This document shows, piece after piece, positions 1 to 7,776 of a stretch of DNA of 41,963 nucleotides. The first letter of the stretch is position 1, and each line of letters begins with the position of its first letter. Made by a program: the position numbers and the translations under genes. Below the pieces are notes generated by a model. That model did no database searches. It was not told the DNA's origin and saw nothing but the letters and a program-made list of their open reading frames with translations. Origin of the DNA: Bacillota bacterium (lineage in GTDB: Bacteria; Bacillota_I; Bacilli_A; Erysipelotrichales; Erysipelotrichaceae); contig JAUNDJ010000008.1 of the NCBI GenBank assembly GCA_030526175.1, positions 1 to 41,963 on the forward strand. The letters run 5' to 3'.

Positions 1-320
1 ACTGCTTTTTTAAAAACTATCACTATATTTAGATGCTTGTTACCAAAGTCAGGTAATATACCAAATACCCTCTCCCTTTGTCAAACTTTTTTCTCCTTTT
101 TTTTACACTTTTTTTCCTTCTTTCACAAATGCCCTTTATTTATAGGCTTTTCGAGGCTTCTCTTTCTTTCTCTCCCCCTGCTTTTTTCTGCTCTTCGGGT
201 CTTATCTATAAGTTTTTCTTATCTTTTTATTCCATTTCGATATCGTATTTTCTTCTCTTCTCCTTATCTGATACTGTTTTTTCACTCCATCTATATAATC
301 TTTCTTTCCACGTAAATTAA
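1..320. other. Non-coding tract, purine-rich on the minus strand
   Basis: This stretch lies beyond the fhs terminator. From about 85 to 310 the plus strand is almost entirely pyrimidine, so the minus strand is a long purine-rich run. Open frames exist but lack ribosome binding sites. The plus-strand ones encode mostly Phe, Leu and Ser, and the minus-strand ones mostly Lys, Arg and Glu, as expected from base composition alone. The only supported element is the promoter at 55-84 that reads leftwards out of the window. Confidence 0.5.
55..84 (-). promoter_or_regulatory. Strong minus-strand promoter reading out of the window
   Basis: Read on the minus strand there is a perfect -35 TTGACA (79-84), an 18-base spacer and a -10 TATATT (55-60) preceded by TGG, an extended -10. 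Transcription would start near position 48 and leave the window to the left, so the gene it serves is not visible. The leader contains a short TTACC/GGTAA inverted repeat overlapping the start region. This is sequence inference only. Confidence 0.65.
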
Positions 321-340
321 AAAAGGCTCCGTAGAGCCTT
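318..340 (-). terminator. Intrinsic terminator of fhs
   Basis: On the minus strand a 7-bp stem AAGGCTC/GAGCCTT closes a TACG tetraloop (323-340) and is followed by a T-run. It lies only 7 bases past the fhs stop codon. Confidence 0.85.
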
Positions 341-347
341 ATCATTT

Positions 348-2021
348 CTAGAATAATCCTGTGATTTTCCCGTTTTCGTCAATATCAATACGTTCAGCAG
401 CAGGAACTTTTGGAAGTCCTGGCATAGTCATTACATCTCCTGTAAGAGCTACGATAAATCCGGCTCCTGCAGATACTTTTAGATTTCTGACTGAGATTCT
501 GAATCCTTCTGGTGCTCCAATTAATTTTGGATCATCCGAGAAGCTATATTGAGTTTTTGCCATACAAATTGGTAAATTTCCAAATCCTAATGCTTCTAAA
601 TCTTTTAATTGTTTTGGAGCAGAACCAACTAGATCTACACCATCTGCGTGGTAAATTTTGGTTGCGATTGCTTCTAATTTTTCTTTAATAGTTGTATCTG
701 ATTCATAGCAGAAGTGGAAATCATTTTCTTGTTCACATAAACGAACAACTTCTTGTGCTAAGGCGATACCACCTTCTCCACCTTTTGCCCATACTTCAGA
801 AAGAGCAACATTTACTCCTAATTCGTTACATTTAGCTTCTACTAAATCCAACTCTGCTTTTGTGTCTGTTGGGAATGCATTAATTGCAACTACACAAGGT
901 AGTCCATAAACATTTTTAATATTGTTTACGTGTTGTAATAAGTTTGGTAATCCTTTTTCTAAAGCTTCTAAGTTTTCGTTATTCAAATCTTGTTTAGCTA
1001 CACCACCGTGATATTTCAATGCACGAACTGTTGCAACAATAACAACTGCATCTGGTTGTAATCCAGCCATGCGACATTTAATATCTAAGAATTTTTCTGC
1101 ACCTAAGTCTGCTGCAAAACCTGCTTCAGTTACAGTATAATCTGCAAGTTTTAAAGCAATTTTAGTTGCTTGAACAGAGTTACATCCGTGAGCGATGTTT
1201 GCGAAAGGTCCACCGTGAATAAATGCTGGAGTACCTTCTAACGTTTGTACTAAGTTTGGTTTTAAAGCATCTTTTAATAAAGCAGCCATTGCACCATGTG
1301 CTTTAATATCTCTAGCTGTAACTGGTTTATTATCGTAAGTATATCCAACAATGATATTAGCTAAACGTTCTTTTAGATCCACAATGTCATTACTTAAGCA
1401 TAAAATAGCCATGATTTCGGAAGCAACTGTAATATCAAATCCATCTTCACGAGTGACACCATCTACTTTTCTTCCCAATCCGATTACTACATTTCTTAAA
1501 GCACGGTCATTCATATCAACAACACGTTTCCATGTGATTCGTTTTGGATCAATACCACAAGCATTTCCTTGTTGTAAATGGTTATCTAACATAGCAGCTA
1601 ATAAGTTGTTTGCAGCACCGATTGCATGGAAATCGCCTGTAAAGTGTAAGTTAATATCTTCCATAGGAACAACTTGTGCATATCCTCCACCAGCAGCTCC
1701 ACCTTTTACACCAAATACAGGTCCTAATGAAGGTTCACGTAATGCGATCATTGCGTTTTTACCAATTTTTCTTAAACCGTCTCCCAATCCTACAGAAGTA
1801 GTTGTTTTTCCTTCTCCAGCTGGAGTTGGTGTAATAGCTGTTACTAAAATTAATTTCCCATTTGGTTTATCCGCATTGTCTTTTAAGAAAGAGCTGTCGA
1901 TTTTAGCTTTGTAGTTACCATACATTTCTAAGTACTTTTCATCGACACCTGCAGTTTTTGCGATTTCAGTAATACGTTGCATCGTGCACTCTTGTGCAAT
2001 CTCAATATCAGTTTTTGCCAT
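348..2021 (-). CDS. fhs: Formate--tetrahydrofolate ligase
   Basis: Cytosolic enzyme that joins formate to tetrahydrofolate with ATP to give 10-formyl-THF, the one-carbon donor for purine synthesis. The 557-residue length fits the family (about 555). The N-terminal nucleotide-binding loop [10 protein letters not shown] is at residues 65-74, followed by the family stretch [19 protein letters not shown] and later [10 protein letters not shown]. The start ATG has AAGGAG seven to eight bases upstream. The gene stands alone between its own terminator and a ZTP riboswitch leader, so it should be induced when ZTP/AICAR accumulates, that is, when 10-formyl-THF runs short. Confidence 0.97.
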   Translation of the reverse strand: MAKTDIEIAQECTMQRITEIAKTAGVDEKYLEMYGNYKAKIDSSFLKDNADKPNGKLILVTAITPTPAGEGKTTTSVGLGDGLRKIGKNAMIALREPSLGPVFGVKGGAAGGGYAQVVPMEDINLHFTGDFHAIGAANNLLAAMLDNHLQQGNACGIDPKRITWKRVVDMNDRALRNVVIGLGRKVDGVTREDGFDITVASEIMAILCLSNDIVDLKERLANIIVGYTYDNKPVTARDIKAHGAMAALLKDALKPNLVQTLEGTPAFIHGGPFANIAHGCNSVQATKIALKLADYTVTEAGFAADLGAEKFLDIKCRMAGLQPDAVVIVATVRALKYHGGVAKQDLNNENLEALEKGLPNLLQHVNNIKNVYGLPCVVAINAFPTDTKAELDLVEAKCNELGVNVALSEVWAKGGEGGIALAQEVVRLCEQENDFHFCYESDTTIKEKLEAIATKIYHADGVDLVGSAPKQLKDLEALGFGNLPICMAKTQYSFSDDPKLIGAPEGFRISVRNLKVSAGAGFIVALTGDVMTMPGLPKVPAAERIDIDENGKITGLF

Positions 2022-2060
2022 AGTTTTTCTCCTTTTTTCTTAATTATTGTCCTTTTTCAG

Positions 2061-2091
2061 AAAAAAAAGGACGACTCAATTTGAATCGCCC
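2061..2091 (-). terminator. Riboswitch-controlled terminator ahead of fhs
   Basis: Minus-strand stem GGGCGATTC (2083-2091) pairs with GAGTCGTCC (2069-2077) through seven Watson-Crick and two G-U pairs, followed by eight Ts (2061-2068). Its 5' arm contains the GGGC that closes the last helix of the ZTP aptamer, so aptamer folding and termination are mutually exclusive. That predicts transcription is switched on by ligand. Confidence 0.85.
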
Positions 2092-2153
2092 AGACGGTCG
2101 GCTTATATGATCCAAATAACACGTGGTGCTCCACTTATCCGTCAGCTATTTGA
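2087..2153 (-). promoter_or_regulatory. ZTP (pfl) riboswitch aptamer upstream of fhs
   Basis: On the minus strand the 3' domain reads GCCGACCGTCTGGGCG, the hallmark conserved hairpin of the ZTP/pfl riboswitch class. The 5' domain has P1 (CAAATA at 2147-2152 with TATTTG at 2113-2118) enclosing P2 (GTGG/CCAC around an AGCA loop, 2123-2134). GACGG (2139-2143) can pair with CCGTC (2093-2097) as the class pseudoknot. The position directly before fhs matches the known targets, folate and purine genes. The class senses ZTP/ZMP. Confidence 0.92.
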
Positions 2154-2161
2154 ACAATCTC

Positions 2162-2190
2162 ATTATAACAAGCCTTCTCACATTTTGAAA
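2162..2190 (-). promoter_or_regulatory. Promoter of fhs
   Basis: The minus strand has TATAAT at 2162-2167 preceded by TGT, an extended -10, with only a weak -35 (TTTCAA, 17-base spacer). Transcription would begin about 2155, just ahead of the P1 helix of the ZTP aptamer, which supports both calls. Confidence 0.7.
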
Positions 2191-2224
2191 GAAAAAAAGA
2201 GTCTTTACGATTGTAAAAACTCTT
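2191..2224 (-). terminator. Intrinsic terminator of purD-purB
   Basis: A 12-bp minus-strand stem with one wobble pair (2197-2208 with 2213-2224), a four-base loop and a T-run. It starts 9 bases after the purB stop and abuts the fhs promoter. Confidence 0.85.
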
Positions 2225-2233
2225 AATACTATA

Positions 2234-3616
2234 CTATTTAACTTCAAAATCAACTAATTCGTCAGCTACACCAATATAAGATGCAGGAGTCATATTTACT
2301 AAAGTAGCTCTATCTTCTTCGCTCAATACTTCCAATCCGTTCGCAAATTCAATAATTGCTTCTTTTGAAATATTTTTACCACGAGTTAATGCTTTTAATT
2401 GGTCATATGCATCCGCAATACCATATTTACGAAGCATAGTTTGAATAGGTTCTGCCAATACTTCCCATTTTTCATTTAAATCTGAAGCTAATTTTTCTTC
2501 ATTAATAACACATTTAGCTAAACCATTTTTTGTTTCATTAATAGCTTGTAAAGAATAACCAAATGCCAATCCTAAGTTACGTTGGCTACTTGAATCACTC
2601 AAGTCACGTTGCATACGAGACTTAGGCAATTTGTTAGAAAGAGCCATACAAATATTATTTGACATATCTACGTTAGCTTCTGAGTTTTCAAAACGAATAG
2701 GGTTAACTTTGTGAGGCATAGTCGAACTTCCAACTTCACCCTTAACAGGGATTTGTTTAAAGTATTCCATAGAAATGTATAACCACATATCAACATCTAA
2801 ATCGACTAAAACATTATTAAAGTGACGAACACCATCTAAAATGTGACAAGTGTAGTCGTGACTTTCAATTTGTGTTGTTAATGGATTGAATGTTAATCCT
2901 AAGTATTCTTCAACAAAACGTTTGTTTGTAGCAGGCCAATCTACATTAGGGAATGGTGTTCCAATAGCACTGTAGTTACCAGTTGCTCCATTAAATTTCG
3001 CTTTGATTTGAATCGCTTCGATATTACGAATACTTTCATTTAAACGATATGCAAAAACTTTAAATTCTTTACCAATTGTTGTTGGTGTTGCAGGTTGACC
3101 ATGTGTGTGAGCTAACATAGCTACATTTTGATATTGTTTTGCTAAGCCATCAATAATATCTGCAAATTCGTGAGCTTGTTTTAACCAAACATTTTTTAAA
3201 CCATCACGAATCATTAAAGCATAAGATGTGTTGTTAATATCTTCTGAAGTACATCCGATATGAACAAAACTTTGTAAGTAATCAAAGCCTAATTCACGTA
3301 ATTGTGCATCAATATAATATTCAACTGCTTTTACATCGTGACGAGTTGTTTGTTCAATTGTTTTGATAGCTTTGAATGCTTCATAATCAAAATTATTTGA
3401 AATAGCTTCTACTTTTGGTAAATCTTCTTTATTAAATTGATTTAATACATCACATTCAATATTTTCAATTAAGAATTTTAACCATTTGATTTCTACAAAA
3501 ACACGATATTTTACCAATCCATATTCACTAAAATAATCTTTTAGTAAATCTTTAATATATCCATAACGACCATCTAATGGGGATAATGTATAACATTCAA
3601 ATTCTAATTTTTCCAT
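2234..3616 (-). CDS. purB: Adenylosuccinate lyase, E. coli-type
   Basis: Cleaves fumarate from SAICAR and from adenylosuccinate in purine synthesis. The flexible catalytic-serine loop GSSTMPHKVNP and the upstream THGQPATP and TSEDINN motifs are intact. At 460 residues, with the N-terminal signature LSPLDGRYG and C-terminal WEVLAEPIQT, it resembles the E. coli enzyme (456 residues) more than the shorter B. subtilis form (about 430). It follows purD by 14 bases with a GAGGAGAAAG ribosome binding site and is probably co-transcribed with it; a terminator follows immediately. Confidence 0.96.
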   Translation of the reverse strand: MEKLEFECYTLSPLDGRYGYIKDLLKDYFSEYGLVKYRVFVEIKWLKFLIENIECDVLNQFNKEDLPKVEAISNNFDYEAFKAIKTIEQTTRHDVKAVEYYIDAQLRELGFDYLQSFVHIGCTSEDINNTSYALMIRDGLKNVWLKQAHEFADIIDGLAKQYQNVAMLAHTHGQPATPTTIGKEFKVFAYRLNESIRNIEAIQIKAKFNGATGNYSAIGTPFPNVDWPATNKRFVEEYLGLTFNPLTTQIESHDYTCHILDGVRHFNNVLVDLDVDMWLYISMEYFKQIPVKGEVGSSTMPHKVNPIRFENSEANVDMSNNICMALSNKLPKSRMQRDLSDSSSQRNLGLAFGYSLQAINETKNGLAKCVINEEKLASDLNEKWEVLAEPIQTMLRKYGIADAYDQLKALTRGKNISKEAIIEFANGLEVLSEEDRATLVNMTPASYIGVADELVDFEVK

Positions 3617-3630
3617 GTTTCTTTCTCCTC

Positions 3631-4863
3631 TTACATATCTTTCTTTCCGATATCATTACGATAGAACAATTTATCGCATTTAATCTTCTTCACTTCAGCG
3701 TAAGCTAATTCGTATGCTTTTTCAATAGTTGGAGCTTTTTTCACAACCATTAAAACACGACCACCGTTTGTGTAATAATTTCCATTTTCGAATTTAGTTC
3801 CCATGTGGAATACACGAGCGTTCACTTCATCTAAACCTTCGATAAGAGCACCTTTTGTAGAACTTGCAGGATAATTTTCACTAGCCATTACAACACCAAG
3901 ATATACATCCTTATCCCATGTTAATGCTACTTCTTTTCCATCCATTACATTTTCAATTACTTCTACAAAATCCGATTGTAAACGAGGTAAAATTACTTCA
4001 GCTTCTGGATCTCCAAAACGAGCATTGAATTCAATAGTTTTTACACCGTCTTCACAAAGCATTAATCCACCATATAAGAATCCAGTAAAAGGAACACCTT
4101 CTTCCACTAAAGCTTGAGCCATAGGTTTCATAACTTTAGTCATAGCTTCATCAATTATTTCTTGAGTAATCTTTTTAACTGGGGAATATGTTCCCATACC
4201 ACCAGTATTAGGACCTTTATCTCCGTCATAAGCAGCTTTGTGATCTTGAGCGATTTCCATAGGAATCACTAAACCTTCATGAACAAATGTCATTAATGAG
4301 AATTCAAAACCAACCAAGCATTCTTCGATAACTACTTGATTTCCTTCAATATCAAAAGCGATTTTTAATGCATCTAATGCTTCTTCTACCGTTTGTGCAA
4401 CAGTTACACCTTTACCAGCTTTTAATCCATCTTCTTTTACAACAATTGGAGCTCCTTTTTCCTTAACATAAGCAGCTGCACTATCATAATCTTGGAATGT
4501 TTGATAACTAGCTGTAGGAATTCCATATTTTGCCATGATTTTTTTTGAAAAATCTTTGCTTGATTCAACTTGAGTTGCTGCTTTATTTGGCCCAAAAATT
4601 TTTAATCCAGCTGCTTGGAAATCATCTACGATTCCTTTTGCCAAAGCTGCTTCTGGACCAACAATTGTCAAATCAATTTCTTCTGATTTCGCAAAATTAA
4701 TTAATTTTTCGTGATCATCTTGTTTAATATTTACTACAGTTGCGATGTCACTCATTCCATAGTTTCCAGGGGCAACAAATACTTCTTCGACTTTTTCACT
4801 ACGGTAGCAAGCGTCTGCAATTGCGTGTTCTCTACCACCAGTACCAATAACCAATACTTTCAT
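3631..4863 (-). CDS. purD: Phosphoribosylamine--glycine ligase (GAR synthetase)
   Basis: ATP-dependent joining of glycine to phosphoribosylamine, an early step of purine synthesis. The protein starts MKVLVIGTGGREHAIA, has an ATP-grasp core with VVKEDGLKAGKGVTVA and ends its grasp fold with FNARFGDPEAEV. The open frame extends 12 codons further upstream, but the ATG at 4863 is preceded by AAGGAG at the right spacing and begins exactly at the family N-terminus, giving 410 residues. It is the first gene of a purD-purB unit. Confidence 0.96.
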   Translation of the reverse strand: MKVLVIGTGGREHAIADACYRSEKVEEVFVAPGNYGMSDIATVVNIKQDDHEKLINFAKSEEIDLTIVGPEAALAKGIVDDFQAAGLKIFGPNKAATQVESSKDFSKKIMAKYGIPTASYQTFQDYDSAAAYVKEKGAPIVVKEDGLKAGKGVTVAQTVEEALDALKIAFDIEGNQVVIEECLVGFEFSLMTFVHEGLVIPMEIAQDHKAAYDGDKGPNTGGMGTYSPVKKITQEIIDEAMTKVMKPMAQALVEEGVPFTGFLYGGLMLCEDGVKTIEFNARFGDPEAEVILPRLQSDFVEVIENVMDGKEVALTWDKDVYLGVVMASENYPASSTKGALIEGLDEVNARVFHMGTKFENGNYYTNGGRVLMVVKKAPTIEKAYELAYAEVKKIKCDKLFYRNDIGKKDM

Positions 4864-4887
4864 TTTATTTCTCCTTATAACGCATTT

Positions 4888-4893
4888 ATTATA
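4888..4893 (-). promoter_or_regulatory. Candidate -10 of the purD-purB promoter
   Basis: The minus strand has TATAAT about 25 bases ahead of the purD start, between the darA terminator and the purD ribosome binding site. No convincing -35 is visible, so the call rests on the -10 and on position. Confidence 0.45.
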
Positions 4894-4911
4894 CAACAAT
4901 TCGTATTAAAG

Positions 4912-4938
4912 AAAAGAAAAAAGAACCATTCGGTTCTT
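4912..4938 (-). terminator. Intrinsic terminator of darA
   Basis: Minus-strand stem AAGAACC/GGTTCTT with a four-base loop (4921-4938), followed by TTTTCTTTTC. The TAA stop of darA (4937-4939) is the base of the 5' arm. Confidence 0.8.
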
Positions 4939-5260
4939 ATAATTTTATAAATTGTTCAACTGGTAATACAAAGATTGTAGCTCCACCAACTGTAACTTCT
5001 ACAGGGAAGCTTGAATATCTTCCAACGTCATAGCTAACTGCACTTGGAACGTATTCTTTTCTTTTCTTTGAAAAGTCCCCAATAATTTCAACAACTTGAC
5101 TCACTTCTTCATCTTGACATCCACAAATTAAAGTTGTATTCCCTGCACGTAAGAATCCACCTGTTGTAGACAAACGAGTAACTTGGAATCCATTTTTTGT
5201 AAGAGCAGTAGATGCTGAACCACTATCATCATTTGATAAAATCGCTAATACTAATTTCAT
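4937..5260 (-). CDS. darA: Cyclic-di-AMP receptor, DarA/PstA family
   Basis: A 107-residue PII-like protein. The stretches TTGGFLRAGNTTLICG and VEVTVGGATIFVLPVEQF are hallmarks of the DarA/PstA (YaaQ) family, which binds the second messenger c-di-AMP as a trimer; its downstream partner is unsettled. AAAGGTG lies about nine bases ahead of the ATG. It is monocistronic: its own promoter is at 5302-5330 and its terminator overlaps the stop codon. It is divergent from the deacetylase gene at 5401. Confidence 0.9.
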   Translation of the reverse strand: MKLVLAILSNDDSGSASTALTKNGFQVTRLSTTGGFLRAGNTTLICGCQDEEVSQVVEIIGDFSKKRKEYVPSAVSYDVGRYSSFPVEVTVGGATIFVLPVEQFIKL

Positions 5261-5301
5261 TCCTATTCACCTTTCTATAAACATTAAGTAATTTTTTATA
5301 T

Positions 5302-5330
5302 ATTATACGATATTTTTCTTAGAATGGAAA
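5302..5330 (-). promoter_or_regulatory. Promoter of darA
   Basis: Minus strand: -10 TATAAT at 5302-5307 with a -35 TTTCCA (four of six consensus bases) 17 bases upstream. The start would be about 35 bases ahead of the darA ATG. Confidence 0.6.
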
Positions 5331-5351
5331 ACTTTTCTATTATCACAATTA

Positions 5352-5360
5352 TGTTATAAT
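5352..5360 (+). promoter_or_regulatory. Extended -10 promoter of the deacetylase gene
   Basis: TGTTATAAT, a perfect extended -10, lies 40 bases ahead of the plus-strand ATG at 5401 and about 45 bases from the divergent darA -10. No good -35 is seen, as is usual for extended -10 promoters. Confidence 0.6.
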
Positions 5361-5400
5361 TCTTCATATACATGATACATTCAAAAGAAAGGACAGAAAA

Positions 5401-6834
5401 ATGAGCAATAGAGAAATTCGAAAATTTGAATCTAAAAAAACAAAGAAAAAGAAGAAAAGATTACGCCTATTTATTTATTTACTTCTTCTACTATTATTAA
5501 CTGGAGGAGTAAGCTTAATACTATATACATTAAAAAACCCAATCATAGTTAATCCTTTGAAAACTAAGATTTCAATCGAAAATACCTACGATCCATACGA
5601 GGCGATTTCTTTTGTCCTTTTTGGAAACAAAGAAGATGTGAAAGCAGAAACTAACGTTGACACTAGTAAAATAGGAAAATATAAAACAACCTATACATTT
5701 AAGGATCATAAAATTGATATCCCAGTTCAAGTTGTCGATAACGTTTCTCCTGTTCTAGTATTACAAGAATATACAACAGACGAAGTAGAAAAAGTAAAAC
5801 CTGAAAGCTTTATTAAAGAAATTCAAGATACAAGTGAAGTAAAAACGAAAATAAAAAAAGAACACAAAATAAAAAAAGGCGAATACGAAGTAACAATCGA
5901 AGCAGAAGACGAATATGGAAATAAAACTACAGGAATCGCAACTTTATACAGAAAAAAAGATACAACTGCACCAACATTCACTACAGAACTTTCCGAAGTA
6001 ATCTTTTACGAAAATGAACCTTTCGATTATTTAGAAAACGTTCAAGTTACCGATGATTTAGACACGAATCCAAAAATCGAAACCAATGCCGATGAAATAG
6101 TAGCAGGTCCAGGTGATTATACACTTACATATACTGCAAAGGATCGTTCTGGAAATACAACACAAGCAATTCGTATCGTACACATTGAAGAAATTCCTGA
6201 AGAAAACCAAAGAATAGTATACTTAACCTTTGACGATGGTCCAAGTAACAATACGGAAAGAGTATTAGATATTCTAGCTCAATACCAAGTAAAAGCAACC
6301 TTCTTTGTGACAGGAAATGGACAATCTCGAAACGACTTAATTCAAAGAGCACACAACGAAGGACATACAATCGGACTTCATACATATTCACACGATTATG
6401 CCATTTATCAAAGCGAAGAAACTTATTTCAATGACCTTAATGCAGTAAGCAATATGGTATACGACTTAATCGGAATCCATCCAAACGTTATTCGTTTCCC
6501 TGGAGGTGCTTCAAATACAGTCTCCGCCAATTATTGTCAAGGTATCATGTCGCGACTTGTAAATGCAGTAGGAGAACGAGGATTCTATTATTTTGACTGG
6601 AACGTCAGTTCGTCGGATGCCTCAGGAGATAATGTTGATACAGAACAAATCGTCGCTTCCAGCACATCAGGTAGTGCATACGACCACGTTGTTTTATTAA
6701 TGCACGATACAGACGCAAAAGGAACAACCGTTGAAGCTTTACCAAGAATCATTGAATATTATCGAGATCAAGGATATATTTTTAAAGGCTTATCGTATCG
6801 CAGTCCAGAATGTCACCATGGAGTAAACAACTAA
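5401..6834 (+). CDS. Membrane-anchored polysaccharide deacetylase with Ig-like repeats
   Basis: 477 residues. A Lys/Arg-rich cytosolic start (1-22) leads into one transmembrane helix (about 23-43). Two extracellular Ig-like modules resembling DUF5011 follow (roughly 45-115 and 185-265; the second contains TYTAKDRSGNTT), then a NodB deacetylase domain from about 270. NodB motifs are intact: TFDDGP (276-281, metal and catalytic Asp), HTYSHD (metal His pair), RFPGGASN, DWN and LLMHD. By family it should remove acetyl groups from cell-wall GlcNAc or a related polysaccharide (PgdA-like), outside the membrane. It is the only full gene left of oriC on the lagging strand. AAAGGA precedes the ATG. Substrate is inferred. 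Confidence 0.88.
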   Translation: MSNREIRKFESKKTKKKKKRLRLFIYLLLLLLLTGGVSLILYTLKNPIIVNPLKTKISIENTYDPYEAISFVLFGNKEDVKAETNVDTSKIGKYKTTYTFKDHKIDIPVQVVDNVSPVLVLQEYTTDEVEKVKPESFIKEIQDTSEVKTKIKKEHKIKKGEYEVTIEAEDEYGNKTTGIATLYRKKDTTAPTFTTELSEVIFYENEPFDYLENVQVTDDLDTNPKIETNADEIVAGPGDYTLTYTAKDRSGNTTQAIRIVHIEEIPEENQRIVYLTFDDGPSNNTERVLDILAQYQVKATFFVTGNGQSRNDLIQRAHNEGHTIGLHTYSHDYAIYQSEETYFNDLNAVSNMVYDLIGIHPNVIRFPGGASNTVSANYCQGIMSRLVNAVGERGFYYFDWNVSSSDASGDNVDTEQIVASSTSGSAYDHVVLLMHDTDAKGTTVEALPRIIEYYRDQGYIFKGLSYRSPECHHGVNN

Positions 6835-6860
6835 AGAGTATCAAAACGATACTCTTTTCT
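6833..6860 (+). terminator. Terminator of the deacetylase gene
   Basis: A 10-bp stem AAAGAGTATC/GATACTCTTT around AAAAC, followed by TCTTTT. The deacetylase stop codon runs into the 5' arm. It also sits just past the convergent trxB stop; on the minus strand the T-run is poor, so any bidirectional action would be weak. Confidence 0.8.
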
Positions 6861-6861
6861 T

Positions 6862-7776
6862 TTACATATTTGTGATTTTATGAAATGCATGCTGAGCAGC
6901 TATAGCACCATCATTAGTTGCTGTAACTACTTGTCTTAATTCTTTTTGACAAACATCCCCTGCCGCATAAATACCAGATACTTTTGTTTCGCAATTTGAA
7001 TCCACGATTACATATCCTTTTTCATCTAAAACATCTAGTTTTTCTAATATTTCACTCATTGGATCTTGGCCAACATAAGGGAAAATTCCTTGGCAAAAGA
7101 TAACTTGCGTTTCTTTCGTATCCACATTTTCTAAAAGAATACCAGATACTATTCCATTCTCATTTAGCACTTCTTTAGGAACATGTTTTGTGATTATACG
7201 AATCTTCTCATTATTAACTACTTGTTCCTGAATATTTTTTTCGGCACGGAAAACATCTCTACGAATCACTATTGTAACCGAATTCACAAAACGAGTTAAA
7301 TACAACGATTCTTCCAACGCTGAATTTCCACCACCAATGACAACGACATCTTTTCCTCTATAAAAGGCTCCATCACATACAGCACAGAAACTAACACCAC
7401 GACCAATAGTCTCTTTTTCTCCAGGAATATTTAACAGTCTCTCTTTTGTACCTGTAGCAACAATAACCGCTTTAGAAGAAATTACTTCTCCTGTATCTAA
7501 AGTGACATTTTTATTAGCATCTACATTAACAACGTTTCCATATTCGTAACTTGCTCCAAATGATGTAGCCTGTTCAAACATAGACATTGCCAAATCGGTT
7601 CCTGCAACATCTAGTACTCCTGGATAATTCGAAATTTTATGAGTCTTAACTAATTTTCCACCCGGAGCTCCATTATCAAACAAAATCGTGTTCAATCCTG
7701 CTCTAGAACCATATATACAAGCAGCAAGTCCGGCTGGTCCTGCACCAACAATTACCAAATCGACTTGTCTTCCCAT
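6862..7776 (-). CDS. trxB: Thioredoxin-disulfide reductase
   Basis: Flavoenzyme passing electrons from NADPH to thioredoxin. The 304-residue protein has the FAD loop GAGPAG at 11-16, the redox-active CAVC (Cys131 and Cys134), the NADPH loop VIGGGNSALE just after it and the C-terminal FAD motif GIYAAGDV. The ATG has AAGGAGG upstream; this site lies inside the end of lgt::ppaX, whose frame overlaps trxB by 25 bases, suggesting translational coupling. It is the last gene of the uvrA-hprK-lgt::ppaX-trxB unit, an order also known in Bacillales. Confidence 0.96.
   Translation of the reverse strand: MGRQVDLVIVGAGPAGLAACIYGSRAGLNTILFDNGAPGGKLVKTHKISNYPGVLDVAGTDLAMSMFEQATSFGASYEYGNVVNVDANKNVTLDTGEVISSKAVIVATGTKERLLNIPGEKETIGRGVSFCAVCDGAFYRGKDVVVIGGGNSALEESLYLTRFVNSVTIVIRRDVFRAEKNIQEQVVNNEKIRIITKHVPKEVLNENGIVSGILLENVDTKETQVIFCQGIFPYVGQDPMSEILEKLDVLDEKGYVIVDSNCETKVSGIYAAGDVCQKELRQVVTATNDGAIAAQHAFHKITNM

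Noticed and set aside
37..320. Open frames of 80-92 codons on the plus strand encoding Phe/Leu/Ser-rich peptides
   Set aside because: No ribosome binding site or family resemblance; the hydrophobic composition follows from the pyrimidine-rich strand.
200..320. A 27-codon basic frame starting with GTG on the minus strand inside the purine-rich tract
   Set aside because: No usable ribosome binding site, starts right after the fhs terminator and its Lys/Arg content is expected from purine-rich sequence.
1351..1914. Long antisense frame opposite fhs (187 codons), and similar ones opposite uvrA, gyrB and others
   Set aside because: They lie wholly within well-identified genes, lack ribosome binding sites and match no family.
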